The notes: generated from the letters alone by a model not told the origin. Positions 10,966-23,960 are shown, counted from the first letter of the stretch. The stretch is DNA of 64,000 nucleotides from Dermanyssus gallinae (GCA_003439945.1 QVRM01001414.1:495147-559146), one strand, 5' to 3'. Made by a program: numbers and translations.

Positions 10966-12040
10966 ATGCATACAAAACTGATTTTTAAGCAAAAACAAGT
11001 GTCTCTCATTCTAACACGAGTGAAACTATTTTTAAACGTAACGGCCTTCGCTAGCTATACACTGTGTCCGTCTTTCGGGCAACGCGTAGATTCCTCGCCA
11101 AAAGAAGTTCGTATCTTTAAAAGCACACCAATCACCTACATATTTCCGGACGGTTTTGTACGAGGAAAACGTCTGCTTAGCCAAAATGCTTTAGAAGTTT
11201 TTTCATCGCTTTCGCTTTGTGTAATGGCACGTTGTCATGTAGCAAAATCAATTTGTTATGCCATCTTTTGTATTTCGTCGTTTTTTGCACACTGCCTGAC
11301 TCAAATCAATTATTTGTTAACTGCAGCGAGCAGCATCGACGGTTCCACGCCTTCACCAAGTTTGAGCAGCTCATAATAGACAACACTCCTTAATCCCACC
11401 AAGTATAGAGCATTGCCTTTTTCCGAAGCGATTCCGCGTCACAGTCGATAACGCCTCTACGCCAGAATATAGCCATGACGTTTGAAGCTTGGGATTATTG
11501 AGGAAGATCCACTTTTCACCTCGGGTTACGATCCGGTGCAAGAATGACTGGCGGGCAGACTCTCACAAGTGTTTGTCGTTCTGTTGCTGTCTTTCATTTA
11601 ATTGATGTGGGATTTATTTTAATAGTTTCAGGGTTTATCCCATGACCTTCAAGCGTCTACAAACGGTTACCTGGCACATGTTTAGTTGAACAGCGAGTAT
11701 TCCTTGCATTTGAGTGTCATCTACGCCCAACAAAGCTTACAATTCAGTGTTCTCAAACTTTTTGGCGGCTTTCCTCATGCTTCGTCGTTCAATTCAAAAT
11801 TGCCACGGTTGAACTGCTCATAACTGTCTCATCTGCCGATAGCTTTCTCGCCGTAAGCTTCGACAAGCATTTCATGCGCTTCGGTAGCAGGTTTTTTTAA
11901 ACTGATAACAGAAAATGACAGTTCCCCGCGTATCGGCGTTTTTTTGCACGGCGGAAAAGTTTGGCATGGTAAACGCTTCCAGAAGTTTTGTAGAAAATAC
12001 GTAGGTGGAGCTTCGCTCATGGAACAATGAGCCCGTCACT
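10966..12040 (-). pseudogene. decayed mariner transposase, nearly full length
   Basis: The minus strand carries the domains of a mariner transposase in order. Near 11.85-11.9 kb, KPATEAHEMLVEAYGEKAIG is the first helix-turn-helix. Around 11.8 kb FNRGNFELNDEA-GKPPKKFE is the linker, and RRLKVMG near 11.65 kb ends the second helix-turn-helix. FLHRIVTRGEKWIFLNNPK near 11.53 kb covers the first catalytic region, where GDEKW has become RGEKW, so the Asp is lost. LILLHDNVPLHKAKAMKKL at about 11.2 kb holds the second catalytic Asp. NFFWRGIYALPERR near 11.1 kb is the C-terminal region. Several stops and shifts break it, and the SPDLAPSD segment is unrecognisable. The pattern resembles the cecropia/mellifera type. 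Terminal repeats were not found. Confidence 0.75.
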
Positions 12041-12240
12041 CCAACAACAAGAGGTGAGATGCTGGAACCGTTTTAATACTACTTTAACCTTTACGTCTGC
12101 TTTATGGTTGCGTGGGCAGAGCAAACACCGCGGTCTGTACCAAATATTTCCGTTTAATGATGATTGCGCAAACTCCTTTGTGATGTTTTGGTTGTGGGTG
12201 TTGTACAAAAGTGCCTACGCCATTTGTTTACATGTTATAT
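12041..12240. other. probable mariner 5' flank
   Basis: AT-rich stretch upstream of the decayed mariner start, where its 5' terminal repeat would be expected. No clear repeat could be matched. Confidence 0.3.
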
Positions 12241-12244
12241 GGTT

Positions 12245-13560
12245 CCCAGTCTAAGAGCCGTGCCAGCTCCGCTCTACCAGTGGTGAACACCGTGCATATT
12301 TAAAGGTGAGCTTGACGTTGTCTTCGTCTGCTGAGTCGAAGAGAATGCACACTTGCGACAGGTCACGTCCGATACGATGAAGATATTTTCTGAAGATGTC
12401 GTGGCCCGAAATAAATTGGGTCACCGGGTAGGACAGTGATCCCTCTCGCCTTTCAAACCACTCCCTCACATAGTGAGGCGGGTCTAAAAACCCGGCTGGC
12501 CCGCATAAGTCTTCATGCATCTTCTGCCCCAAGCCCCCTTCTAAGAGATAGACGGGTCCGCTTGACGGACCTCGGTCTCCAGGACCCGTAGATCCCGTAG
12601 GATCTACAGGGATATTGCTTGAAATGCAGCGGCCGATGTAGTTTTGTTGACTCTTGCAATCTTGAGGGCCAACGGCCTCTGCGTTTTATCTAGATCGCGT
12701 AGTCGTACGTTGCTACAGCGGGGATGCGTATAGCATAAAGCTAATTAATACCGTAGCCAGGAGGCACATTCGATCGTCGGAGGCACTCCGAGTGAACGGC
12801 AGCAACTCTGAGAGATTTGTGATGGCTTTGGTAGACTTAACTGCCGCGTAGTGCACATGTGGGGTGCCTGTCAGGCCGGTATCTAAGAGTACCTCCAAGT
12901 ATTTAGCTTTCCTACTTTAAATTCAGGTTAAATTCAGGGAGCCGTTTCTGCTCGCTAAAAAAGATTGGCAGTTTTATGTGAGGCTAGGCAAAGTCCATGC
13001 GAAGATGCGGAGTGAGCCAGATGAAAATGTCTTGTAGGGCGCCAATGGCTGCCTTCTCCAGCTCTCTGGAATTACGCGACGTAACTAACCAGATCATCTG
13101 CATAGGCTATGGGTTTAACATTGGGAGTGAGGGAGACCCTGGACATCGTCATATGCAATGTTTTTTTTTTATGTCAAGTGGGACTGTCAGGCAGTGCGAG
13201 AAGATTTTGAAGCCTGAGCGAAAAATGTTTGGTCGCCTGATGATCACTTTTAAGCCATCCAGTTCCTTCGGCCGATGTGACTTTTTTTCTAAAGAAGTCA
13301 CAGAGCGAGTGAGCTGTGCCTCTAAGCAGATGGGGCGGTAGGCTGCGCCTTCTTCCTCCATTAGCAAGGCAACCGTTTCTACCTCCTCATCTGCGCCCTT
13401 CGCTCCTACTATGTCTTGGCCATGAAGTTCAACGAGCCGACCCTCACGAAGATAAGGCAGAGAGTTCAGTAACGCCGGGAACTGGTTTGCCAGTCCCGTT
13501 ACTAGCCGGCTGCCTTTCTTCGTAGGCGAGAGCAGAATCTCCTAGGCAAAAACCTGGTCG
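12245..13560 (-). pseudogene. R1-like LINE relic: reverse transcriptase and C-terminus
   Basis: The minus strand shows AYRPICL near 13.33 kb, the family's SYRPICLL motif ahead of the polymerase. AYADDLVSYV follows, with the catalytic YADD at 13094-13105. Then KYLEVLLDTGLTGTPHVHY and FMLYASPL (12.9-12.72 kb) match the YLGV-LD...ILLYGAPVW part of R1-type polymerases. Finally VTQFISGHDIFRKYLHRIG and ADEDNVKLTFKYARC (12.4-12.3 kb) match the GHG-F--YLHRIG...DED--H--F-CP end. Stops and shifts separate these pieces. It is a dead 3' part of an element whose ORF1 and endonuclease are missing. Sequence upstream to 13.96 kb could belong to it but shows no motif. Confidence 0.75.
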
Positions 13561-14820
13561 CTGCGAAAGTTTGCCTTCTTAAGCTTCGCTTTTCTGAATG
13601 TACAATCCAGCCAATATCTTGTGACAAGAGCCTCTACCTTACCGTCTATAAAGGAGTCGGTACGGGACCCTTCGTATTTCTACTGCTTACGAGTTTTTAG
13701 CAATTTCTCTTGCCTGAGTTGCCCGAGTGACACCCGCTAGGAGGACACGACGTTTTAGGAATTTGAATGATTGGACAAGTGAGGTGGTTCCTTTCTAAAT
13801 GTCTTTTTGCGTGGTGGTGTAAGCTGCAACTAGTCATTTGAGGCCGATTGCAGGTCCCTCTCTCTGACAGCATCAATTGTATTTCTTTGAAATATTCTTC
13901 TAGGAATTGCTGCCTCACGACGAGCGGCAAACTAAACAATCTTGGTACGATTGACAATTTTTAAAGTATGTGTCAGGCTCAAGCACGTGAAGTACATCTT
14001 AGACTAGGTAATCACGCATGTAGAGTTCTGAGGTATTTCATTTTGTTCGATGTTTTTGCACTTTAGATGAATCTTCCATAATTACAGGTGTCTCTAGTAG
14101 GACTCACCGTAACACCGTTTTTTAGTACTATATGTACGGCCCTATAAATACTAACCATGATACGCCTGACGCATTACATTCCTCACTCTACATGATGAAT
14201 ATATTTTCTATTCGACTGATGTGTATGCCTACACAAATACGTATGTTATCTCTTTATATGAAAAGCACTTAGAACGGCAATTTAAGCGGGCTTGTTTAGA
14301 TATCTAAGGTTTCTCCAACAGTCCTTATGGCATCGTAGTCTCTTACTCTCGGCGGTAGGTTTATTATATATTTTCAATAAGCATCAATAGGAAAAATTCG
14401 ATCAACAACAGAAATCGAGCCGGTGACATTCCGCTAGATTACAATCATGACAAGCACACTCGCCCCTATGCCAGCCCGCCATACATAATGTGTTATAGTA
14501 AAAAGAGCCATAAAAATACAACGTTATTATCATTATCATAAGTTTTTATCATGAAATGAGAACTAAGGGCTTACTGTTTGGTTGTGGGAGTTTTAGGTGG
14601 TTCCAGTATAGACTTAGTTGACAATTAGTTTTCAAAATGAGTTACTAGAGCATACACATATATAATGTGGCATCTTTTTTTTAATCTGCAGAGCCTGGCG
14701 AACAAATCTAGCGATGGCACTATCTAGTCTGTAGCCAGAAATATAACTAAACATTTCCTTTGAACTGCAACTATGTCGTTACATTGGCCCGACGCTTGGA
14801 GGCTCCTGTTTTTGGCTGCT
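13561..14820. other. no gene seen
   Basis: AT-rich sequence. A minus-strand frame at 13697-13957 has no recognised domain. A 55-bp stretch near 14312-14366 resembles one near 25784-25840. Confidence 0.4.
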
Positions 14821-14850
14821 GCATTATTAGCTGGCCGCTCGGTGCTCTCA

Positions 14851-14858
14851 TGACGTCA
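14851..14858. promoter_or_regulatory. palindromic CRE-type site
   Basis: The octamer TGACGTCA is the full cAMP-response/ATF site. It sits at the left edge of a GC-rich patch that runs to about 16.0 kb. Without an identified transcript its use is unknown; one such octamer is expected by chance about once per 65 kb. Confidence 0.3.
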
Positions 14859-15980
14859 GGAGGGATGAGTGCCACGCCCGAAGTGGATTGCGGACAGAGG
14901 CGGAAAAAGACTTCAAAGGATGAATGTCACCGCTGAGAGCAGGGACTGCTGGGATCGCGTCGCGTCGTGTCATGTCAAGTGAGAGGCGGCGGCCCTTGGC
15001 AAGCTGGACTACGATGGAACGTAACGAAGCCACTACTTGGTGTAACTTTATCTGCTTCGGCATGGCTTCATTTGGCAGCAACAGTAGCCGCCCAGTGGTA
15101 TCGCTGGCTCATTCCAGCCTTGCGCCGGTGGGAGGCGCAAGCAGGACTGATCGTATGAGCGATCACGAGCGACCCAGGCCAAACGCAGAAGGGAAAGAAA
15201 AATCGTTTCGTATTTTCCACCATCTCACTATATGTGCCGTCCGCTGGCTGCCGTGTAAGTGTAATCGTGACACTGCTGCTGCCGCTGCTTTTCGAAACGG
15301 TGTTTTCCGATTGGAAACAAGACCAGACACCGAATGCGGTAGTAACAGAGAGGGGGAGAGAGACAGGGAGGGGGACGAAAGACAGGGAGGCAGAGAGGGA
15401 GGGGGGGGGGCGAGAGAGTGGGGGCCCGTCGCGCGTCAACGTGTACTGATGAACAAGTCCTGTCCCGGCTGAAATAGGCGGGAAAGGTTTGTGCTTCGAT
15501 ATCAAATGGGACGGCCGGAACGCACCGGCTCGGACACTCATTTCTTCTTTTTTCGTCGTTTTTTCCCTTCTAGGCAGCTTCGCAGAGACGGCTGATCCTG
15601 CTGCTGTAGCTGCTGTTCTGTCTCTTTCGACGTAGTTGTTGTTGTCGTCGTCGTCGTCCTCGTCGTCTGCTCTCGATCTCTTGGCGAACGATCGGGCCCT
15701 CTGGCCTGATCGGTCCTGGCGTCGCTACCCGCCAGGCCTCCTGGGAAATCACCCCACCCGCGAACCAGGCAGGCTGAGAGATAGGGGGAGGGGGTGGGGA
15801 GGCAGCAGCAGGCACAGTAGATCCGAAACACGGTGAAGCGGGGGGGGGGGGGGCTGTAAGTAGGAGAAAGAGGTGCTTGTCGGGCATGAATAGTGAGCTG
15901 GAGAGCAGGGCCCTCAGGCTCGGGCCCGGCTTCCGCCTGGCTCTGCCGGGCCTGGCTTGCAGTGCTTTCAGTCGATCGAT
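14859..15980. other. GC-rich, CpG-containing region with G and C runs
   Basis: GC-rich sequence with GA/GGGA repeats at about 15340-15425, GTC repeats near 15630-15665 and a run of about 14 G at 15840-15853. Open frames overlap on both strands. It could be a promoter or untranslated exon. No product is recognised. Confidence 0.4.
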
Positions 15981-16177
15981 TGACTGACTACAAGTAAAAC
16001 AAGTTCGTACGCTAGATGTGTACGTATCGATGCACGTGTGGTTGTGTGTGTGTGCGTATGTGACGCTCTAGAGGCTGCGTGGCTATTTGTGGCTTGTATA
16101 AATCTACATACCCGTCCGTTTCGCGTGTGTGTCGCGCACTAATGCATAGAGACCTATCCGCGTCCATCTAGTACTCT

Positions 16178-16198
16178 ATATATATATATATATATATT
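16178..16198. repeat. (TA)n microsatellite, short
   Basis: TA array of about 21 bp. Confidence 0.9.
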
Positions 16199-16420
16199 TA
16201 CTTGAAAGCGATTTTCGTGCGCTGACGTCTCTTTGCTCGATGCTCCTAAACAGCAGATATTACCTTTTAAATAAGCCTTTAACTATATGACTCATACGTA
16301 TGCTGCCCAATCTCCAAACTCTGCTGTTACCACTATATGTCATACTCTGTACACCCGTTTTTCCGGGTACTCTTATCTCATTTTGTCTATAGAGCCAATG
16401 CACCAGACTTTCCGACTGGT

Positions 16421-16602
16421 GTCGATCCGGTGGAGTGGTGCATTCGCCTGCGCCTCGCGACCGGAGGAGACACATAGGTGTGCCGGTTCAGGTCCCACCG
16501 TTGCACATTTGCATTAATGGGGCTCCCTCTATAAATCAATGTGAAAAGCAGTCCTGTGGACGTTAAACCTTGGCTAAGGGTCAGCCCAAAAAAAAGTTTA
16601 GG
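16421..16602 (+). mobile_element. tRNA-derived SINE, copy 1
   Basis: A 182-bp element homologous to three others in this window. Its head is tRNA-like: an A-box-like TGGAGTGGTGC at 16431-16441 and a B-box-like GGTTCAGGTCC at 16485-16495, with the shared core CGCGACCGGAGGAGACACAT between them. The body continues with GGACGTTAAACCTTGGCTAA and ends in an A-rich CAGCCCAAAAAAAAG. It is flanked by 13-bp direct repeats (16408-16420 and 16603-16615) with two mismatches, the expected target-site duplication. It has no coding capacity; a LINE reverse transcriptase must have moved it. Confidence 0.85.
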
Positions 16603-16615
16603 CTTCCCGACTAGT

Positions 16616-17660
16616 ACCCCAGACCGGCAGGGTCCAGAGCTTTAACCAGTCGGTCCGGAATCGGTGGCGGTCATTATCCGTTTAACCTTAGCCTTGACGA
16701 TACTCGAATGGACCAAGACAATATGACAGTATTACTTCGTCCCCATATAATCTATATCGTGTGTCTATGATCGTTGGGACCTAGTGATAGTTACAATAGG
16801 GAGTTAACATATTTGAATAACTTTCTATTTGCGACAAAGGTGTCTGCAGCACGCATAATTTTGCGCGCATTACGGATTCAGCGCAAACACGCCGGAAAAA
16901 GGGTCATAGCTAATCCCGCCAAGTAAAGGACTGGGAGTACATTTAGATTGGGTAAGGGTGGCTGGAGAAGGTTGTGTCATTGTTGTCGTCCAAGCTCTAT
17001 AACCTCAGTAGCCTGTATGTGGTGTTTCAGTCGTCAAGCACATAATGTGCACATTTGCTACAGTTTTTGTTGAAGAAGTTTTGTGTGGTTGCGCTGTCTT
17101 GCCGACGTTGATGTCTAGCCGTTTATAATTATCTTTGTTTTTATCCGTTTTGTCTCTCGCGAACTGTTCTAGTACATAATTTATCAGAGTCTTACAAGTA
17201 CAAGTTTTTCACTTATTACACTTCTACTTATTACTTAATAGGTACTGCTAGAAGTGGTGCTCCACTCGATTACAATATTAAGTGCTAGTCAAGCTGCATC
17301 AAGTTATAAGCTTTGCTTAAATATGAGCAGGATTAATAACTTCACATAGCCACTGTTGGGTGACGTATGCCTTGGGGCAACATGATTGGGAATACGGTTG
17401 CACGGAAGGGCTACGATTCGATCCTATTTGTCAGTTTTCCTGGTTCGCGTTATTCAGAGTCCTACTGACATCGACGATGACCGATACATTTGCGGAGTCG
17501 CCATCAACTCTTACAGTACGACTATTACTACTAGCATCACTACTACCAGTATCAAATCCGCCCTCAGTCTATTAGCCCCGATTTCAAAGCGAGCTCGAGC
17601 GAAGAAAGAGTGTGAGAGAGAACAGGCTGTACAGAGGAACTTCAGCTATATGCGCATGAT
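16616..17660. other. no gene seen
   Basis: AT-rich to mixed sequence. A short frame at 17.36-17.67 kb has Ser/Thr-rich composition and no motif. Confidence 0.4.
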
Positions 17661-17669
17661 TTATGTCGA

Positions 17670-17672
<3 letters not shown>

Positions 17673-17702
<30 letters not shown>
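17673..17702. repeat. (TA)n microsatellite
   Basis: TA array of about 30 bp. Confidence 0.95.
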
Positions 17703-17705
<3 letters not shown>

Positions 17706-18750
17706 GACGCTGCCGAAAAGGTAAGCAGTTCCGCGCAGCTTGATGGAATCATGGCAGCAAAATATGTCTTGCGCGTGCCGACCATCTATTACGCGCCTTG
17801 GGGTCGATCGGCTACTGGCTTGGCGGGAGCCATTCGCCGAAATGAAGGTCCACTGTGGTTTAGCTAGCAGGAGAGGTCCAAATCGTCTCAAAGCCAAGGC
17901 AGAGACATGAAGAGAGGAAGCGGTGGAAGAGGGGGAGAGAGAAAGAGAGAGCGCGCGCGATAAAGAGGGAGACAAATCTGCCACCACTGCTCATCTGACA
18001 AAGCGTGTCAGGCAAGCGGTCAAGTGGTGGTGCACACGGCGACTTGCCCGTTCCAGCAGGCTAGCGTACCGATTCTTGTCCCAGTCCAGGGATCAGAGGC
18101 CCTCACACCCCACCAGGCCGGAGGCAAGGAGGTGGAACTGCGAAGACCAAAAGCTGCAGTGTGTCTTGTGGGTTTAACTTGATGGATAGGAGTGGCCTGC
18201 TAACCTAATTAGGCCGGCACCGACCATATGGTGCTTCCCAATCCGCTGCCGCTTTTCCAGCAGCAGCAGCAACAGCAGCAGTCTCTGCGGCAGTCCACAA
18301 CGGTGACGGTAGTAGGAACACAAGCAACAGCAACTCACTGACGGACACATGCGTACACATTTTGCCTATACATGTGTACACTCTTGTACATCTAAGTACA
18401 CACAGGGCACGAGCATGAAGAAAAAAAAGGGAGTCTGGCGGTGTTTAGCAATAGCAGCACGTGTGGCCCCGCGCTGAATGTATGGGGGAAAGCTTCATGA
18501 GTTCATCTGTTTACAAAGTGTACGCAGGATTAGTTCATAGGCTTCTCGGAGACAACATCAAGCCGGCACGCTATTGCTGCTAAGGCCGTATGTAAGGCGC
18601 GGCAACGCTACCGATAGCACTCAAATGAGATAGAGCTGTACTGCGCTTATGTGGGTGTATGTGCAGATATACAACAGTTTTGCTTTTGGTGAGTCTTTGG
18701 CGTTTTAAGGCATCTAAAAGTGTTTAGTTATGAACATAGCAAGATCTACT
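17703..18750. other. no gene seen; short CAG repeat
   Basis: GC-moderate sequence with a GA-rich patch near 17920-17960 and a CAG/CAA repeat at about 18258-18285. No product is recognised. Confidence 0.4.
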
Positions 18751-18762
18751 GAATGTACATTG

Positions 18763-18774
18763 TATATATATATG

Positions 18775-18868
<94 letters not shown>
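18763..18868. repeat. (TA)n microsatellite, long
   Basis: TA array of about 106 bp with a few G interruptions. Confidence 0.97.
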
Positions 18869-18873
<5 letters not shown>

Positions 18874-18889
18874 AATTATAAGCACGCGC

Positions 18890-20170
18890 TAAAACTCGTT
18901 GCCGTGCCAGGGTGGGCACCGCCGACTTCCTGTCGGCGTGCCGGTAAAACTAGATAAGACAATACTGTGCCTGACTCTTCCATACCATAACAAATACAAC
19001 TCCTGCGGACCGTCAAGCCGCTGGAGTAACCGATAATGACGAAAACGTCTGCTCAGAACGATGGAACGGTGGGCAGGAAGCCGCTGACAAGTAATCCACA
19101 ATCCGAGACACGTGCACGGCAAGAACGAGCTAATGGCAGCGAATTGGATTGCACGATGTATGTCTGTTGTGCAGAAAAGACGACGCAGACGAGAAACATC
19201 AAAACAGAGTGTGAGGAAAGCCTGGAAGAGCCACTACTCCGTCGTGGCAGTGCACGTACCACCGAACCCGCCCGGCCCGCCTTGAGAGGCGTTGGTATGG
19301 TAGGACCCTTTCTCGCATAGAAGCTATTGGAAATTCCACTGTGTGTTTCTCTCCTATGCCCTTCTCTCATTCTCTCTTATTTTTCTCTCTGCTTCGCTGG
19401 GCATTGCTTAGAGGAATCCAACAGCAGCTATGCTATCAACCCGTTACATAGGTCTATCTGCCTGTTTTCGTGCCGAGAAACTAGCGCGCACTGCCACCCG
19501 AAAACGTTAGTTGGGGCAATGTCCTTCCACCCACCCCAGCGAACCCCAGGACCCTCCGCCCCCCCCCCCCCCCCCAACAAGCGTTCTTGGTGGGGGAGGA
19601 GGGGACGGAGGAAAGTCTTGCCCTTGTTGGCCGGGTCCGTACAGGGCGGCACGTTATGTGCTTTCGACGCATTCGTCGCGCCCCGTTCTCTGGCTCACCC
19701 TCAGCTAGCCGGGTCGGTTCGATACGTGGCTACGCCCCTGCGGCGTACAGAGGAAGATTAATGTTTGTCCCTGCGTATGCTTGCTACGGTGCCGAAGCAC
19801 AACATGACGGCAAGAAACGCTACTGCTGGTGGTGGTGCTGCTGCTGCTGCAATGGCTTCGCTGGCCCCATCATTGTGGTCGGTCTGGATGTCGACGACGT
19901 TGGAGTAGTGGCTGGCGCCCAGTCATCCATTCATTGCTGCCCAAAGTCATTCTCAATTGACGACAGCCTAGATGCAGCTGATTTTAAGAATCGAAGAGCT
20001 GCTGGTCGCGTCACTCAAGCGTTTTCACTTAGACTGGCCGTTAGTTCTCGTAGGCTCCGTCGGGCCCTGGTCGACATCACCAACAGACGACACTGACAGC
20101 AGCGTTACAATTATAATTCCTTTCTCTCTACTTATATATCGAAAAAGAGAGCAATATCAATTTAGATGTA
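18890..20170. other. GC-rich region with poly-C run
   Basis: GC-rich sequence including a run of about 16 C near 19560-19575 and CTG repeats near 19840. Several overlapping frames of 70-170 codons are open on both strands, but none shows a domain, and their composition follows the repeats. It is a candidate promoter or untranslated exon region. Confidence 0.35.
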
Positions 20171-20175
20171 TACGT

Positions 20176-20201
20176 AAGTGTATATATATATATATATATA
20201 T
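20176..20201. repeat. (TA)n microsatellite
   Basis: TA array of about 26 bp. Confidence 0.95.
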
Positions 20202-20401
20202 GGTCGATTTGTTAACAAATTAATGTACAAAATAATAATAATAGGATATGAACCTCCTACTTTTCTAGTCCAGCCGTATTTTAAGTCTTTATTACCGTAA
20301 CAAGTGGGAAGACTCAAACTGATAAAAATGTCTTACTAATAGGCTTATACGCGTATTTATAAAAATATATGTACGCATGTATATACGTATACTGGCGTGC
20401 A

Positions 20402-20404
<3 letters not shown>

Positions 20405-20440
<36 letters not shown>
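20405..20440. repeat. (TA)n microsatellite
   Basis: TA array of about 36 bp. Confidence 0.95.
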
Positions 20441-20445
<5 letters not shown>

Positions 20446-20639
20446 TAATGTACACGCTGGGCGAGAGCCTGGGTTTGGACCGTCTCGCGCTCATCTCATC
20501 TACTTGAAAGTTACCTTGTGATTTGTCATAGGATGAAAAAGGAGCGTGGATCCGTCTTGCGCAAGAAATTGTGATCAAATTTGGCGACGACCGGTATTCT
20601 TTTTTCGCGAGACCCGTCACAGGTAATGAGACTTAGGAT

Positions 20640-21180
20640 TTCATGACCATCCACTCAAGTCCGACAGCTTGCAGGTTTCAGGCCGTAGAGTATCCTCATA
20701 TGCAAAAGGAACTTGCCAGCAATTGTCTGGCAAGGCGATGGATGTCATTGTATTCTCCAGGACTAAAACTATGGCCATGCTCAAACTAGAAGGAGGTGGA
20801 ACACTGACGGGCGACCCGTATACTAGAGAAAGCACAGCAAAAGTTTTCGCTGCTTTCATCAGGAAGAGTTCTAAAGTATCTTCTAGGCGATAGTCCGTTC
20901 ACTACGACAACGCGCCAGCCCACAGGGCTAAAAACACAAAGGCTTTTATAGCCGCATCTAGAGTCCGCATATTTACCTAGTTAGACCTCATGCAGTTTTT
21001 TACTCTGTTTGACAATTAAAAAATAAAGACAAATATTGGTTCGATTCACGCGCGAATGCTTAAAGCCGTAGACGCGGAGTTCGCTAGAAATTGAAAATAG
21101 CACATTAGAGGTTTACTTTAATGGAGGGATTCATCGCCTTAAAAGGCTAGTGAACATTACGTCGAAAATTGAACAAGTAC
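20640..21180 (+). pseudogene. mariner-like transposase relic, C-terminal half
   Basis: On the plus strand, LEGGGTLTGDPYTRES near 20.79-20.84 kb leads into a stop. HYDNAPAHRAKNTKAFIAA at about 20.9-20.96 kb then carries the second catalytic Asp in a DNAPAH motif. Next, DLMQFFTLFDN near 20.98-21.02 kb stands where DLAPCDFFLFD is expected, so the third Asp is lost. KAVDAEFARN and NGGIHRLKRLVNI follow to about 21.16 kb, matching the family's GIHRLKRCVNI end. The N-terminal DNA-binding half is not visible. Stops at several points show it is dead. Confidence 0.7.
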
Positions 21181-22257
21181 TTAGTTTTATTAACCAATGG
21201 TTGGTTTACAATTGCGTGCGTACAGGGAAAACACATATTTGCATACACGTATATTCATCACGGATCCAAACGTTATGTCAACGGAACTGCTCTATTGCAT
21301 TGTTGCAGGTTTTATAAGTTACACTGTCGCCTGCAAAGTTTGCACAAGCATCAATAATTTATGTTGCATTTCCGTCTAAAATTTCCGACGTGCCGGCACC
21401 TGTACTAGGATTGGCTTGTGATGCAGCAGACGATGCGCCAAAAGCCCTGCTCCCAGGTGGCTTCGAGACACCTGCTTGGGCCGCAGATGCTTTTTTGGCA
21501 ACTATATGTCTGAGCTTAAAGACTAAAACTACCGGACGTCCAAATGCCTTGGAGCAAGTAAACGTAAACAGTATTAAAAAATCATAACTTGGGAGCTGAA
21601 CCGAGGTTCGACTGATAGTCAATGACGCTATCACCAGATTTAGAACTACTACACAGATCCCATCCACCCATAAGTCGTTTTTTTCTCTGGATGATGAAAT
21701 TGTCATTGCAAGAATCGCAGTGTCAGCGCTTCGAGCAGCGACAAAAAAAAAATATATATATATAGAGGGGGAACGCCGCTTCGGTGAGAGGTACCATGGC
21801 TAGGTGGACCAGCCCAGGCCTGGACCTAGTGCCTTGAGTTAAGCCCCAGCGGGCTGTGCACACGTTCTTACATCACAAATGTATATTTTGCTACACTTAA
21901 ATAAATGATGATTATATATAGTAAAAAATAGAGATCGTAAAATGGGCTACCAATGTAGAAATATGCATATAAGTATAAATACTAATATTATAGATTACAT
22001 TGCCATTTTTCTCTATTCTGCGGTCAATTGTTCGGGGTGGCGGTTGCACCAGCTCCTACGACGACAAAGCTCGGAGAATAAGGATAAAGACGTTCCAATG
22101 AGCCTATGGGCGGTGGTTGGACAAAAAAAGATCGAGGAATGGAAGTTGGCTGTTGCAAAAGTCACTCTGGCACAAAGAGAGCTGGGAGCGTTTCTTACAA
22201 CCGGCCGAATCAAGTCCTATAAGCTATTCCGGATGACCAAATATTCTTAGTTTGCAC
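21181..22257. other. no gene supported; two unexplained open frames
   Basis: A minus-strand frame (21706-21359) ends in an Ala/Ser/Pro-rich stretch. A plus-strand frame (21942-22250) contains KKIEEWKLAVAKVTLAQREL, which looks helical and charged. Neither has a recognised domain. They may be exon pieces or transposon remains. A small TA run lies near 21753-21764. Confidence 0.3.
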
Positions 22258-22282
22258 CATATATTATATATATATATATATA
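22258..22282. repeat. (TA)n microsatellite
   Basis: TA array of about 25 bp. Confidence 0.93.
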
Positions 22283-23950
22283 CTTAACCATACTAAGCAT
22301 ATTATTTTTATTATTTACTTACGCCATTCATTCGTCGCTGTGCTGTAGTCTAGAACTCTAAGTATACACTGCTGGTCTTTTGAAGGCTTTGTGAGGGTAG
22401 ATCATAATAGACTTATAGCTAAACTAGATTATGCGCCTCGCTAGTGCAGCCTCCGCGACTCGGGAGACTGGCCGACAACCGGAAAGCAAACTATGCCCTA
22501 GGATGTAGGTTTTGAAAGTTGTTTAACAGATGATAATGCGTCGAGATATTCTGCTAGAATAAAATGACTGTTTAGACAGATGAAAATATAGTGTATGCCT
22601 TATATTGCATGCACTGTGATATACGTACTCACCATTGGCTCTTCGCAATTGAAGCCATTCACTATAGTGTTAGCACCGAACGAGTAAGCCACATGGGCCC
22701 AGTGAATGCACTTGTCTCCCGCACGCTACCACAATACCATATGACAGTGCTAAAACCCCATAAACGGTGCACATAACGGCGCGATGACCCAATTAAACAG
22801 TCCCGTCAATGCCTTAACTTTTTGTTAGCTTATTTAAGTTCCTACAAGGACTATATTTATTGCCTGATTTTCCACAAATAGTGATGTGAATGTGCCTGAT
22901 CTCACACCAACAGCATAATCTTTATAAATTCTATTTTGGAGCTCATTGTAGGAGTTACCTTCACCTACGGGTTGGTATACTACTCTGCAAATTTTTTCGT
23001 TGAGGGTCTGAAATTCACCGCACCGCAGGTACCCGAACGACTAGCGGATGTTGCGGTGTTAAGCTGGCTGATGTGCCGACGTCGGTTCTAATAAGTGGCA
23101 ATCACCTCCTTCGCGCCGATCTTGCTCTGTGGACTCTTTAGGCATCTGAAAACACGAACATGCCTTATACGTATATATATATATATATATAGCATTCTTA
23201 TTTTTGTAAAATGAAACATGAATACAAATGCAATACAGTTGTATTTCTTATTTTTCTATGTAGTTTCCCTAGACCTCTACATACTGAGCATACAGTGTCT
23301 CAATTTGTGTCTATTCGCTGGAATAGCATAAGAATAACGTGCAAAATAATGCATGTATGTGCATAAATACAAATTGCAATTGCCTGCTACCGACTAGGAA
23401 GTTTGCGGGGTTCACCAGGACCATGCTAGTAGTTTGGATTATTACCGCCACAAGGGTGATTTTCGCTTGGCATTCCGTTACTAACGTAACGTCGTGTAGT
23501 ATTTATTAGTATTGCCAAAAAGAGCCTCAGCCTTCAGAGTAGAGTATCATTTTCCGGTAGGTGCAAACATGTTAGTAGAGATGCAATACACACCCTATTA
23601 ACAGGAATAGCTGGGACCAAACCAGAATTGATTTGTCTGATGCACATGTCGCAAAAATACCCGGTCTTCTGTAAGCAGTGTCGTCTTTCTGCTGTCCGGA
23701 AAATCGTAGAAGTCGTTCTGTGCTGATATTAACTTTCTCTCTCAGTATCCCTTCAGCTAGTCGATTTCTCCTTTTAAACGCTTTACTATGCATGCCTACA
23801 ATCGGACTGAAGCTGCCTATATTAGTTCAAATCGGTAATGCCGGAACGGAAAGTTGTTGAGAAAGAAAACACTTAACTATGCTCCACGTGCATGCAGTCT
23901 TTTTAAAGTAAAACAACGACGTAATTGATGATTGAACGCCCCACTTTGTG
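22283..23950. other. no gene seen; one TA array
   Basis: AT-rich sequence with a TA array at 23170-23191 and no recognisable motif on either strand. Confidence 0.4.
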
Positions 23951-23960
23951 ACCTGTATTG

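Noticed and set aside
15068..15541. 157-codon minus-strand frame
   Set aside because: Composition follows GA/CT repeats, overlapping frames are open on the other strand, and no domain is seen.
16421..16510. SINE head as a functional tRNA gene
   Set aside because: Acceptor ends do not pair, and the copies are embedded in a longer repeated body with target duplications.
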